Shown here one piece after another: positions 19,179 through 27,344 of a stretch of DNA of 64,000 bases. Position 1 is the stretch's first letter. Every line of letters begins with the position of its first letter. The stretch is from an uncultured Acetatifactor sp. (GTDB lineage Bacteria > Bacillota > Clostridia > Lachnospirales > Lachnospiraceae), in the NCBI GenBank assembly GCA_910583845.1, contig CAJUAB010000006.1, forward strand, positions 18,088 to 82,087. The letters run 5' to 3'. Both the position numbers and the translations under genes were made by a program. The notes under the pieces are model-generated. The model saw only the letters and a list, made by a program, of their open reading frames with translations, did not search any database and had not been told where the DNA came from.

Positions 19179-19979
19179 TTATGTTCCGTCGGGGGAGAAC
19201 AGATCCGTCCCCTCCGCCAGCCGGTTTGCCACTATGGGGCGGCTGGCCCAATGACTTTCCGAATCCAGTATGGTATTCAGGAAGGAAGCGCGGACGAATT
19301 TCAGGCGGTCTGTGACATAATCCCCATCCTCCACCTTGATATAGATGCCCTCCATGGTTCCGGACAGATCGGTCTGGCGGAGGGCTGTCTCCGGGTTCAC
19401 ACCGCTTTTCTGGCACTGTGAAAAAAAGTGTTTTTCCGCGGCTTCGGAGATAAAGAGGCTGGGGCCGATCAGCGCCGCGATGGCCTCCGGACCGGAATAG
19501 TACCCCTCCTCCAGAACCCGGACGGAGTGTACAAAAGGAACCTCCCGCAGGAATTCCCGGCGCTTTTTGGTGGAGAAGAACTTTTTCTCTTTCTTGTCAA
19601 AAATATCAAACTCCATGAAGTAATGGGGCAGGCAGTCATAAAATACCGTGTGCTTGGCATAAAGCCATTCTCCGTACATCACATATCGGTCGCCCAGAAG
19701 ACGGCGCAGTCTCTCCTCAAAACAGCCGGCCCACAGCTTGAACAGGTCGAACTGTTTTTCGCCGTACCCTCCGTTTAAAAAGTGTCCCCGGCTCTGCAGA
19801 AACATTTTACCATTGCTGTCGAAGCTGATGCCGCAGTTGGCCCCGTCCACTTTTTCCTCCAGAACCAGGAACTTTCCCTGGATTTCGCGGAAAGCGACAT
19901 TTTTTAAATCCTCGTCCCCGGACTGCTTCCTGGAACCTTCCAGATGACGGGTGCGGGGATATTTATAAATCTGTTCCAT
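19179..19979 (-). CDS. ATP-dependent RNA ligase
   Basis: A covalent nucleotidyltransferase that seals 3'-OH/5'-phosphate ends. The motifs run in order: motif I EEKVDGANCG with lysine nucleophile K43, motif Ia SR (R64), motif III VMYGEWLYAKH (E104), motif IV MEGIYIKVED (E210) and motif V DRLKFVR (K227). The 266 residues suggest a compact, Rnl2-like ligase with little beyond the catalytic domain. RBS AAAGGA precedes the ATG. It lies 111 bases upstream of HD-Pnk on the same strand, so the two form a healing-then-sealing cassette. Whether RNA or nicked duplex is the real substrate cannot be read from the sequence. Confidence 0.85.
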   Translation of the reverse strand: MEQIYKYPRTRHLEGSRKQSGDEDLKNVAFREIQGKFLVLEEKVDGANCGISFDSNGKMFLQSRGHFLNGGYGEKQFDLFKLWAGCFEERLRRLLGDRYVMYGEWLYAKHTVFYDCLPHYFMEFDIFDKKEKKFFSTKKRREFLREVPFVHSVRVLEEGYYSGPEAIAALIGPSLFISEAAEKHFFSQCQKSGVNPETALRQTDLSGTMEGIYIKVEDGDYVTDRLKFVRASFLNTILDSESHWASRPIVANRLAEGTDLFSPDGT

Positions 19980-20560
19980 ATATTTTCATCCTTTCTTACT
20001 GTTACAACGTGATTGAAAAGCATTCCTGCCATCTACGCGTCTGACAGAACGCATTTTTTATACTGCTTGACTGTAAAAATTTCCGAGTAATCCGACTACA
20101 TAACGCCAGCCATACACGTTTAACCTGTGCAGTACGGTAAATTCTGGCGTTATGTAGTATAACATACTCTGAAACGGGGGATTGTTGAAAGTGTACTATG
20201 ACTGGCACAGATCAGGCTTCTGGAGGCATTCGCCTCTTGGGCAGCGCGTTTTCCGGAGTTCTCCGGCAACAAAAAATGCTGTGAAGAAAACTTTCACAGC
20301 ATGCCAAAAAAGACAGTCCGGCGGCGCTTACTCCGCCTGTGGCTGTTCTGGAATCCGGAAGGGAAATCCGAACGGATCAAAAAGTCCCATGCTGCTACAA
20401 AGATATCCAACCCAACAGAAGCACTAAAACAGCAGACACTGTGGCCTGTTACTGGCAGTGTCTGTGCTCCTGATCTGTTTGTCTGTCGGATACGTATTAC
20501 ATGGGGTCCTCCAATCTGAAACCAAAACAATGTGTATATTTTTAAATTTAGCATCAGGTC
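19980..20560. other. Structured intergenic region, no credible gene
   Basis: No well-supported protein gene is seen. A perfect 15-bp inverted repeat, ACTACATAACGCCAG (20095-20109) with its complement at 20144-20158, closes a 34-base loop. Further hairpins follow: GAGGC/GCCTC (20224-20238), CCGGAG/CTCCGG (about 20259-20273), ATGCTGTGAA/TTTCACAGCAT (20277-20303) and CAGACACTG/CAGTGTCTG (about 20433-20465). Read on the minus strand, the 20277-20303 hairpin is followed by a T run, like a terminator. The density of stems suggests a non-coding RNA or a mobile-element remnant. I cannot assign it to a known family. Confidence 0.6.
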
Positions 20561-20622
20561 AGGGTTTTGTCAAGGGCATTTGGCACGGAATCATGGCCGC
20601 TGTACAAAAATCATAAAAAGAC

Positions 20623-20651
20623 TTGTAAACTTCCAGAATATTTAGTAAAAT
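20623..20651 (+). promoter_or_regulatory. Promoter of the EF-G-like gene
   Basis: TTGTAA (20623-20628) and TAAAAT (20646-20651), 17-base spacer. Confidence 0.65.
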
Positions 20652-20728
20652 ACCCTTATGGGTGTCAGAATGTGCAAAAACAGTCTCTGGCAGAATACCC
20701 AAATCAGACCTTAATTGGAGGAAAGCAT

Positions 20729-22822
20729 ATGAATGTTTACACAACTGACAAGATCCGCAATGTATGTCTATTAGGTCATGGCGGCAGCGGTAAGACCAGC
20801 CTGGTGGAGGCTATGGCTTATCTGTCCGGCATCACTTCCAGAATGGGTAAAGTAACCGACGGCAACACCGTCAGCGATTATGGCAAAGAAGAGCAGAAGA
20901 GACAGTTTTCCATCAGTACGTCCGTCATTCCCATCGAGTGGGAAGGGCATAAGATCAATATTCTGGACACGCCGGGGTATTTTGACTTCGTGGGCGAAGT
21001 GGAGGAGGCCCTGAGTGCGGCGGGCGCCGCCATCATTGTGGTGAACGGCAAGGCCGGCATAGAGGTGGGGACGCTGAAGGCGTGGGAGATGTGCGAGAAA
21101 TATAAGCTGCCCAGGTTTATCTATGTGTCCAACATGGATGTGGACAACGCCTCTTTCCGCCAGGTGGTGGAGGATATGACCAATCTCTTCGGCAAAAAGC
21201 TGGCACCCTTTAATCTGCCCATCCGTGAGAACGAGAAGTTTGTGGGCTATGTGAACGTGATCACCGAGTCCGGCAACCGCTGGCAGGGCAAGGAAGTGGT
21301 TCCCTGCGAGGTTCCCGAATACAATAAGGCCAATCTGCAGATCTGCCGCGACGCGCTGATGGAGGCGGTGGCGGAGACCAGCGAGGAGATGATGGAGCGC
21401 TTCTTCAACGGGGAGACTTTCTCCGAGGCGGAGATCCGCGCCGCGCTGCGCACCAATGTGTGCGATGGCAGCATCGTGCCCATGACCATGGGTTCCAACA
21501 CTCTGTGTCAGGGCGTGTTCACGCTGCTGGACGATATCGTGAAATATATGCCCAGCCCGGAGAACCGGGAAGTGGCCGGCATCAATATGAAGACCAACGA
21601 GATTTATCATGCGGACTATGATTTCTCCAAGGCCAAATCCGCCTATATCTGGAAGACCATCGTAGATCCCTTTATCGGCAAGTACTCTTTGATCAAGGTA
21701 AATTCCGGCGTGCTCAAGACCGATGATCTGATCTACAATGTGGATAAGGATATCGAGGAAAAAATCGGCAAGCTGTACATATTGCAGGGCAACAGGCCCA
21801 TGGAAGTCAGCGAGCTCCACGCGGGGGACATCGGTGCCCTGGCCAAGCTGACGGCGGCCCGCACCGGCAACAGCCTGTCCACCAAAAACACCACCATCAA
21901 GTTCGGCAAGTGGGAGATTTCCACACCCTATACCTATATGCGCTACAAGGCCAAAAACAAGGGGGATATCGACAAGATCTCCCAGGCCCTTCAGAAGATT
22001 ACCCATGAGGACCTGACCGTGAAAGTGGTCAATGATTCCGAAAACCGCCAGCTCCTTCTGTACGGCATGGGAGACCAGCATCTGGAGATTATCGCCAGCC
22101 GTCTGAAAAATGAGTACAAGGTGGAGATCGAGCTGGATAAGCCCAAGGTGGCTTACCGTGAGACCATCCGCAAGACCTCGGATGTGGAGGCCAAGCACAA
22201 GAAGCAGTCCGGCGGCCACGGCCAGTACGGTCATGTGAAAATGCGTTTCTCCGCGTCCGGCGATCTGGACACTCCCTTTGTGTTCGAGCAGGAGGTGGTG
22301 GGAGGCGCCGTGCCCAAGAACTATTTCCCCGCCGTGGAAAAGGGATTGCAGGAGAGTGTGCTGCGGGGGCCTCTGGCGGCTTATCCCGTGGTGGGCGTGA
22401 AAGCCGTGCTGTACGACGGTTCCTACCACCCGGTGGACTCCTCCGAGATGGCTTTCAAGATGGCTACCATACAGGCATTCAAGAAAGGCTTCATGGAGGC
22501 CGGACCTGTGCTGCTGGAGCCCATCGCCTCCGTAAAGGTTACGGTGCCCGATTCCTTTACCGGCGATATCATGGGGGATCTGAACAAGAGACGCGGCCGT
22601 GTGCTGGGAATGAATCCCACGGCGAACGGCAAGCAGATAATCGAGGCGGACGTGCCCATGAGCAATATGTACGGCTATTGCACGGACCTGCGCTCCATGA
22701 CCGGCGGCCAGGGCGAATACAGTTATGAATTTGCCCGCTACGAGCAGGCTCCCGGCGATGTGCAGGAGAAGGAAGTAGCGGCCAGAGCGGCCAAGGTGGC
22801 GGAGAATAATTCGGAAGAATAA
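20729..22822 (+). CDS. EF-G-like translational GTPase (EF-G2/FusA2 type)
   Basis: A paralogue of elongation factor G with the full five-domain layout (697 residues). P-loop GHGGSGKT at 16-23 is the form seen in the EF-G2 branch (true EF-G has GHIDAGKT). G3 is DTPGYFDF. The G4 position reads SNMD (in YVSNMDVDN) instead of the usual NKxD, so guanine recognition may be altered. Domain IV and V segments (KQSGGHGQYGHV, EYSYEFARYEQAP) are well kept. The start follows GGAGGAAAGCAT; a 54-codon in-frame extension runs through the promoter. It is not the housekeeping fusA of the str operon. Its cellular role is unclear. Confidence 0.85.
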   Translation: MNVYTTDKIRNVCLLGHGGSGKTSLVEAMAYLSGITSRMGKVTDGNTVSDYGKEEQKRQFSISTSVIPIEWEGHKINILDTPGYFDFVGEVEEALSAAGAAIIVVNGKAGIEVGTLKAWEMCEKYKLPRFIYVSNMDVDNASFRQVVEDMTNLFGKKLAPFNLPIRENEKFVGYVNVITESGNRWQGKEVVPCEVPEYNKANLQICRDALMEAVAETSEEMMERFFNGETFSEAEIRAALRTNVCDGSIVPMTMGSNTLCQGVFTLLDDIVKYMPSPENREVAGINMKTNEIYHADYDFSKAKSAYIWKTIVDPFIGKYSLIKVNSGVLKTDDLIYNVDKDIEEKIGKLYILQGNRPMEVSELHAGDIGALAKLTAARTGNSLSTKNTTIKFGKWEISTPYTYMRYKAKNKGDIDKISQALQKITHEDLTVKVVNDSENRQLLLYGMGDQHLEIIASRLKNEYKVEIELDKPKVAYRETIRKTSDVEAKHKKQSGGHGQYGHVKMRFSASGDLDTPFVFEQEVVGGAVPKNYFPAVEKGLQESVLRGPLAAYPVVGVKAVLYDGSYHPVDSSEMAFKMATIQAFKKGFMEAGPVLLEPIASVKVTVPDSFTGDIMGDLNKRRGRVLGMNPTANGKQIIEADVPMSNMYGYCTDLRSMTGGQGEYSYEFARYEQAPGDVQEKEVAARAAKVAENNSEE

Positions 22823-22837
22823 GAGAGAAATCTGGCG

Positions 22838-22869
22838 GGGCAGCTTTCCGGAAGGGAGGCTGCTCTTTT
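22838..22869 (+). terminator. Probable terminator after the EF-G-like gene
   Basis: GCAGC pairs with GCTGC around an inner TTCC/GGAA stem, followed by TCTTTT. Confidence 0.55.
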
Positions 22870-22932
22870 CGCGGGGAAGCAGCGGTCCTGGCAGCTGCGG
22901 GGCCGGCAGCTACAGTGCCGGAAATAAAAAAC

Positions 22933-22961
22933 TTGACAGTCCCTTTAAATAGGGCTAAAAT
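22933..22961 (+). promoter_or_regulatory. Promoter of leuS
   Basis: TTGACA (22933-22938) and TAAAAT (22956-22961), 17-base spacer. No T-box is seen in the short leader. Confidence 0.8.
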
Positions 22962-23000
22962 GAGCCATAATACGAAAAAACTGGAAGAGGGGTAATATTT

Positions 23001-25535
23001 ATGGCAGTACCGTACAACCACCAAGAGGTGGAACAGAAATGGCAGAAGATCTGGGATGACGAGCAGGCGTTCAAGGTCTCTGAGGATTATTCCAAACCCA
23101 AATATTACGCGTTGGTAGAGTTTCCCTATCCTTCGGGGGCGGGACTGCATGTGGGACATCCCAGGCCCTACACGGCACTGGACATCGTGGCCCGCAAACG
23201 CCGCATGCAGGGCTATAATGTACTGTATCCCATGGGCTTTGACGCTTTCGGTCTGCCTACGGAGAACTATGCCATCAAGAACCATATTCATCCCAGGATT
23301 GTGACCAGAAACAATGTGGCCCGCTTCAAGGAACAGCTCCATGCGCTGGGATATTCCTTTGACTGGGACAGGGAAGTCAACACCACGGATGAGGATTATT
23401 ATAAATGGACCCAGTGGATTTTCTTAAAGCTGTTCAAGGCGGGACTGGCCTACAAGTCCGAGATGCCCATCAACTGGTGTACCTCCTGTAAGGTGGGGCT
23501 GGCCAACGAGGAAGTGGTAAACGGCGTCTGCGAGCGCTGCGGCAGTCCTGTGGTACGCAAGGTCAAAAGTCAGTGGATGCTGAAGATCACGGAGTATGCG
23601 GATCGGCTGATTCAGGATCTGGACAGCGTGGACTATGTGGAGCGGGTAAAAGTGTCTCAAAAGAACTGGATCGGCAAGAGCCAGGGCGCGGAGGTGGATT
23701 TCTCCATCACCGGTAAGGAGGATAAGCTGCGCATCTACACCACCAGGCCGGATACGCTTTTCGGTGCCACCTATATGGTGGTTTCCCCGGAACACCCTCT
23801 GATTGATAAATATAAGGAAGAGATCGGCAATTATGAGGAGCTCTGCGCCTACCGGGAGCAGGCCGCCAAGAAGTCCGATTTTGAGCGCACGGAGCTGGCC
23901 AAGGACAAGACCGGCGTACAGATTCAGGGGCTGACCGCCACCAATCCGGTGAACGGCAAAAAGATCCCCATCTGGATCTCGGATTATGTACTGATGACCT
24001 ACGGGACCGGCGCCATTATGGCCGTGCCCGCTCACGATGAGAGAGACTGGGAGTTTGCCAAAAAATTCGGCCTGCCCATCATCGAGGTGGTGGCGGGGAG
24101 TCCGGTGTCCGTGCAGGAGCAGGTCTTTACGGATGTGGCTACCGGCACACTGGTTAATTCCGAGTTTCTGAACGGCCTGTCCGTGGCGGACGCCAAGGAG
24201 AGGATCATCGCGTTTCTGGAGGAGAAGGGCATCGGAACCAGCAAGACCAATTTCAAGCTGCGGGACTGGGTGTTCTCCAGACAGCGTTACTGGGGCGAAC
24301 CCATTCCCATTGTGAAATGTGAAAAATGCGGCTATGTGCCCATGGATGAGAGCGAGCTGCCTCTGACGCTGCCGGAGGTGGAATCCTATGAGCCTACCGA
24401 CAACGGGGAATCTCCGCTGGCGGCCATGACCGAATGGGTCAATACCACATGTCCCTGCTGCGGCTCCCCGGCCCGGAGGGAGACGGATACCATGCCCCAG
24501 TGGGCAGGTTCTTCCTGGTATTTCCTGCGGTACATTGATCCCCATAACAAGGAGGCGCTGGCCAGCCAGGAGGCCCTGAAATACTGGATGCCTGTGGACT
24601 GGTATAACGGCGGGATGGAGCACACGACACTGCATCTGTTATATTCCCGCTTCTGGCATAAGTTCCTGTATGACCAGGGGGTCGTTCCCTGTCCGGAGCC
24701 CTATCAGAAGAGGACCAGCCACGGCATGATTCTGGGGCTGAATCCCCACAGCTTTGTCAATCAGACCCAGGAGGAGCAGAAGCGTCTGGTGGAGCAGTAC
24801 GGCAGCGAAAAAGCGGCCCGCGCGGCGCTGGTGGAGGAGTTCGGTGAGATGGCGGAGCATCCCATCGTGAAGATGAGCAAGTCCCTGGGCAATGTGGTGA
24901 ATCCGGATGAGATCGTGGAGGAGTACGGCGCGGACACCCTGCGCACCTATGAGATGTTTATCGGCGCTTTCGACATGTCCGCCGCCTGGAGCGAGGACGG
25001 GGTGAAGGGCTGCCGCAGATTCCTGGAGAGAGTCTGGAAATTACAGGATATTCTGGTGGAAGGAGAGGGCTACAGCGCAGATCTGGAAACCAAAATGCAT
25101 CAGACCATCAAGAAGGTCAGCGGCGACTATGAGAACCTGAAATACAACACCGCCATCGCGGCCATGATGGCGCTGATCAACGATATGAACAAGAAGGGGG
25201 CTGTGACCAGGGGAGAATACAGGACGCTTCTTACCCTGTTAAATCCTGTGGCACCCCATATCACGGAGGAATTGTGGCAGATCTGCGGCTTTGCGGGAAG
25301 GATTTATCAGACCAGCTGGCCTGAGTATGAGGAGGACAAGACCGTGGAGGCCACGGTGGAGATTGCCATGCAGATAAATGGCAAGATGCGGGGGACTTTC
25401 TCCATTCCCCAGGATCTGGACAAGGAGCAGGTCATCGCCCAGGCTAAGGAGCTATTGGGAGATAAGCTGACGGGCACGGTTGTCAAGGAGATCTATGTGC
25501 CGGGCAGACTGGTGAATATTGTGGTGAAGCCATGA
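23001..25535 (+). CDS. leuS: Leucyl-tRNA synthetase
   Basis: A class Ia synthetase that charges tRNA-Leu. The HIGH-type signature is HVGH (in [16 protein letters not shown]). The KMSKS loop is intact ([10 protein letters not shown]). Between them lie zinc-ribbon cysteine pairs (WCTSCKVG and CERCGSP; CEKCG and CPCCGSP) and the CP1 editing domain with the [14 protein letters not shown] motif. The C-terminal anticodon-binding domain ends in ...[13 protein letters not shown], typical of LeuS. At 844 residues it is full length. RBS GAGGGG lies upstream of the ATG. It is monocistronic between its own promoter and a strong terminator. Confidence 0.97.
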   Translation: MAVPYNHQEVEQKWQKIWDDEQAFKVSEDYSKPKYYALVEFPYPSGAGLHVGHPRPYTALDIVARKRRMQGYNVLYPMGFDAFGLPTENYAIKNHIHPRIVTRNNVARFKEQLHALGYSFDWDREVNTTDEDYYKWTQWIFLKLFKAGLAYKSEMPINWCTSCKVGLANEEVVNGVCERCGSPVVRKVKSQWMLKITEYADRLIQDLDSVDYVERVKVSQKNWIGKSQGAEVDFSITGKEDKLRIYTTRPDTLFGATYMVVSPEHPLIDKYKEEIGNYEELCAYREQAAKKSDFERTELAKDKTGVQIQGLTATNPVNGKKIPIWISDYVLMTYGTGAIMAVPAHDERDWEFAKKFGLPIIEVVAGSPVSVQEQVFTDVATGTLVNSEFLNGLSVADAKERIIAFLEEKGIGTSKTNFKLRDWVFSRQRYWGEPIPIVKCEKCGYVPMDESELPLTLPEVESYEPTDNGESPLAAMTEWVNTTCPCCGSPARRETDTMPQWAGSSWYFLRYIDPHNKEALASQEALKYWMPVDWYNGGMEHTTLHLLYSRFWHKFLYDQGVVPCPEPYQKRTSHGMILGLNPHSFVNQTQEEQKRLVEQYGSEKAARAALVEEFGEMAEHPIVKMSKSLGNVVNPDEIVEEYGADTLRTYEMFIGAFDMSAAWSEDGVKGCRRFLERVWKLQDILVEGEGYSADLETKMHQTIKKVSGDYENLKYNTAIAAMMALINDMNKKGAVTRGEYRTLLTLLNPVAPHITEELWQICGFAGRIYQTSWPEYEEDKTVEATVEIAMQINGKMRGTFSIPQDLDKEQVIAQAKELLGDKLTGTVVKEIYVPGRLVNIVVKP

Positions 25536-25560
25536 AAGGCAAATGAAATGGAAAGATGAA

Positions 25561-25599
25561 AGCGGGCCGGATTTCCGTGGAGGAATCCGCCCGCTTTTT
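25561..25599. terminator. Terminator between leuS and the convergent small gene
   Basis: AGCGGG/CCCGCT plus CGGATT/AATCCG, with one bulged base, form a 12-bp stem. It is followed by TTTTT on the plus strand and an A/T-rich flank on the minus side. Confidence 0.85.
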
Positions 25600-25608
25600 G
25601 CCATCCGA

Positions 25609-25896
25609 TTACTTTTTTTCTTTCGCTTTGCTCATGATCTGATCAATCTGCCGCAGTTCCTCCGGGGTACTGGATTTGCGGATGGCGGCCACGGCGATTT
25701 GCAGTTCCCTGGGAGTGAAGGTCAGTCCCTTCTGCTTGGCCTGTGCCATCATGGGCATCAAAAACTTCATCATCTCTTTCTGAGACTTGCCCTGCCCCTG
25801 CTGGTAGAGCTGGGAGAGGAAGGCCAGTTTCTCCCGGGGGATATCCTGGACGGAGGGGTCCTCCATCCAATTGGGAATATCAGTGGTTGGTTCCAT
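25609..25896 (-). CDS. Small conserved-looking protein of unknown function
   Basis: A 95-residue soluble protein without signal or membrane segment, rich in Lys, Gln and Met, probably all-helical (EMMKFLMPMMAQAKQKG; a TPRELQIAVAAIRK segment). AGGAGG precedes the ATG at good spacing, so it is likely expressed. It lies 108 bases after a 192-residue gene on the same strand that has a similar Met/Gln-rich middle, so the two probably work together. I do not recognise a named family. Confidence 0.65.
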   Translation of the reverse strand: MEPTTDIPNWMEDPSVQDIPREKLAFLSQLYQQGQGKSQKEMMKFLMPMMAQAKQKGLTFTPRELQIAVAAIRKSSTPEELRQIDQIMSKAKEKK

Positions 25897-26004
25897 ATTG
25901 TTCCTCCTGGTTTCGTTCCGTCTCCGCGCTTTGGCGGAGACTGTTTCTATTTTTTTGACATTTCTGGGCTGGACTGTTGCTGTGCGCAGGCTTAAAAGGG
26001 GAAG

Positions 26005-26583
26005 TCATGGACTGTCGCCCGGCGGTTCATGAGCCGTGGGCTGGGAGTCTGTGGAAGCGGGGGCCTGGGGCTGCATAAAGCTCATCATGGACATAAGCTG
26101 TGAGAGGTCGGGCATTCCGCCGCCGAACAGCCCTCCAAGCCCCGCCGCCATCATGTCGGGACTTGCGCCGTCAGCGCCCTCTTCGCTCCCGTCGGTACTG
26201 CCGGCTGCCTCCCCGCCGGGGAAGGACATCCCCTCAGGGAACATCTCCTGGAACATTTTAACCGTTTCCATCATTTCCTGATATTGGTTCATGGCCTGGA
26301 ACATGGAGGCAAACTGATTCAGCTGGCTCTGCTCCTTGGGGCTGCAATAGGGGAGGATCTCCTGACAGAGTCTGGCCAGGTCCGGGGGGCCTTCCCGGGA
26401 AGCGGGAGAGACGGTGAGCTGCGGGGAGCGCCGAAACAGCTCCATGGTGTGCTGCAGCTCCAGGAACTTAATATAGATCGCAAGCTGCCGCTGCATAGGG
26501 CTGTCCACATATGAAATCAAAATTTTTAATTTCTGAATCTGATTGTTGGTGAATAGGGCGTCAAAGGCGGTTACTTTATCCAT
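26005..26583 (-). CDS. Hypothetical protein, helical with Met/Gly-rich tail
   Basis: 192 residues. The first about 120 look helical (KLKILISYVDSPMQRQLAIY; LNQFASMFQAMNQYQEMMET). The remainder is acidic, then Gly/Met-rich (LGGLFGGGMPDLSQLMSMMS) and Pro-rich at the end, likely disordered. No signal peptide is seen. GAAGAGG lies before the ATG. It is upstream of the 95-residue gene on the same strand, a likely two-gene unit. The function is unknown. A sporulation or envelope scaffold role is possible, but nothing in the sequence shows it. Confidence 0.65.
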   Translation of the reverse strand: MDKVTAFDALFTNNQIQKLKILISYVDSPMQRQLAIYIKFLELQHTMELFRRSPQLTVSPASREGPPDLARLCQEILPYCSPKEQSQLNQFASMFQAMNQYQEMMETVKMFQEMFPEGMSFPGGEAAGSTDGSEEGADGASPDMMAAGLGGLFGGGMPDLSQLMSMMSFMQPQAPASTDSQPTAHEPPGDSP

Positions 26584-26729
26584 AGTTTCCTCTTCCCCGC
26601 ATATCTGAAGTCTGTGTAAATCAAACTCCGGCTGAACCTGCGATATTGCGTTAATCAGTGTTTGGGAGCTGGGCTTGTTTCACGGCAAGCAGGTCCCCCG
26701 AAAGGGACCCGCCTTCTCAAGTTTGCGTC

Positions 26730-27050
26730 TTAGCAGTGATTGCAGCCGCAGCCACTGTTGCAACCGCAGTTGTTATTGCAGCCACAGCCATTGTTGCCGC
26801 CGCCGCAGAAGCAGGACAGCAGCAGAATCCAGATCAGCCACTCGCAGCCGTTATTGCAGTTGTTGTCGCAGCCGCAGCCACAGCCATTGTTGCCAAAGCC
26901 GAAGCCATTGCCGTTTCCACAGAATAATAAGAGCAGGATGATCCAGCAGCAGTTGCCGCCGCCAAACAGGCTGTTGCCGCAGCCACAGCCACAGCTATTA
27001 TTGCAGCTATTGGTGGTGCAGCCGCAGTTAGTAGCAGTTAAGTCACTCAT
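26730..27050 (-). CDS. Cysteine/glycine/asparagine-rich chorion-like small protein
   Basis: A 106-residue protein with 23 cysteines in repeated GCGC and NNxC patterns. Two short hydrophobic patches (WIILLLLF and WLIWILLL) are each followed by a cysteine. Related clostridial proteins are, as I recall, annotated after insect chorion proteins because of composition alone. A strong promoter (TTGACA-N17-TACACT) and GGAGG before the ATG show it is a real gene and not low-complexity noise. A disulfide-linked structural or spore-surface role, or metal binding, are possible readings. None is proven. Confidence 0.7.
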   Translation of the reverse strand: MSDLTATNCGCTTNSCNNSCGCGCGNSLFGGGNCCWIILLLLFCGNGNGFGFGNNGCGCGCDNNCNNGCEWLIWILLLSCFCGGGNNGCGCNNNCGCNSGCGCNHC

Positions 27051-27076
27051 GATAGTGCCTCCGTGTGTTTTTTTAT

Positions 27077-27105
27077 AGTGTATTGTATGCGCATGGGCCT
27101 GTCAA
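27077..27105 (-). promoter_or_regulatory. Promoter of the Cys-rich gene
   Basis: On the minus strand TTGACA (27105-27100) and TACACT (27082-27077) are separated by 17 bases. Confidence 0.75.
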
Positions 27106-27209
27106 AGTTTCATGGATCAGTTATTTTGTTTTTTGCGGCTCGCAAACCGGCAGGGCGGTGTCCGAAAAACAATCTGCTCATTCATAATATGGGATACGGA
27201 GGAAAACAC

Positions 27210-27237
27210 TTGAAGTATTTGCGGATTATTGTACAAT
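27210..27237 (+). promoter_or_regulatory. Promoter of the large lipoprotein gene
   Basis: TTGAAG (27210-27215) and TACAAT (27232-27237), 16-base spacer. Confidence 0.6.
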
Positions 27238-27344
27238 ATAAAAGAATAATCGAAATTGGACAATCATATGCCAATCGGAGAGGAGAATCCGGACATCGGC
27301 GGGTATAACAAGGAATTTTGGTTTGTCCGGGGCGGGGAGAACGG

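Noticed and set aside
20294..20554. 86-residue minus-strand frame ending at a terminator-like hairpin
   Set aside because: No ribosome site and no recognisable domain. The stretch is hairpin-rich, so a non-coding RNA or remnant is more likely. Kept only as part of the structured region.
20771..22429. 552-residue frame antisense to the EF-G-like gene
   Set aside because: It is a long antisense frame in GC-rich codons without a ribosome site or known domain. The plus-strand protein is clearly real.
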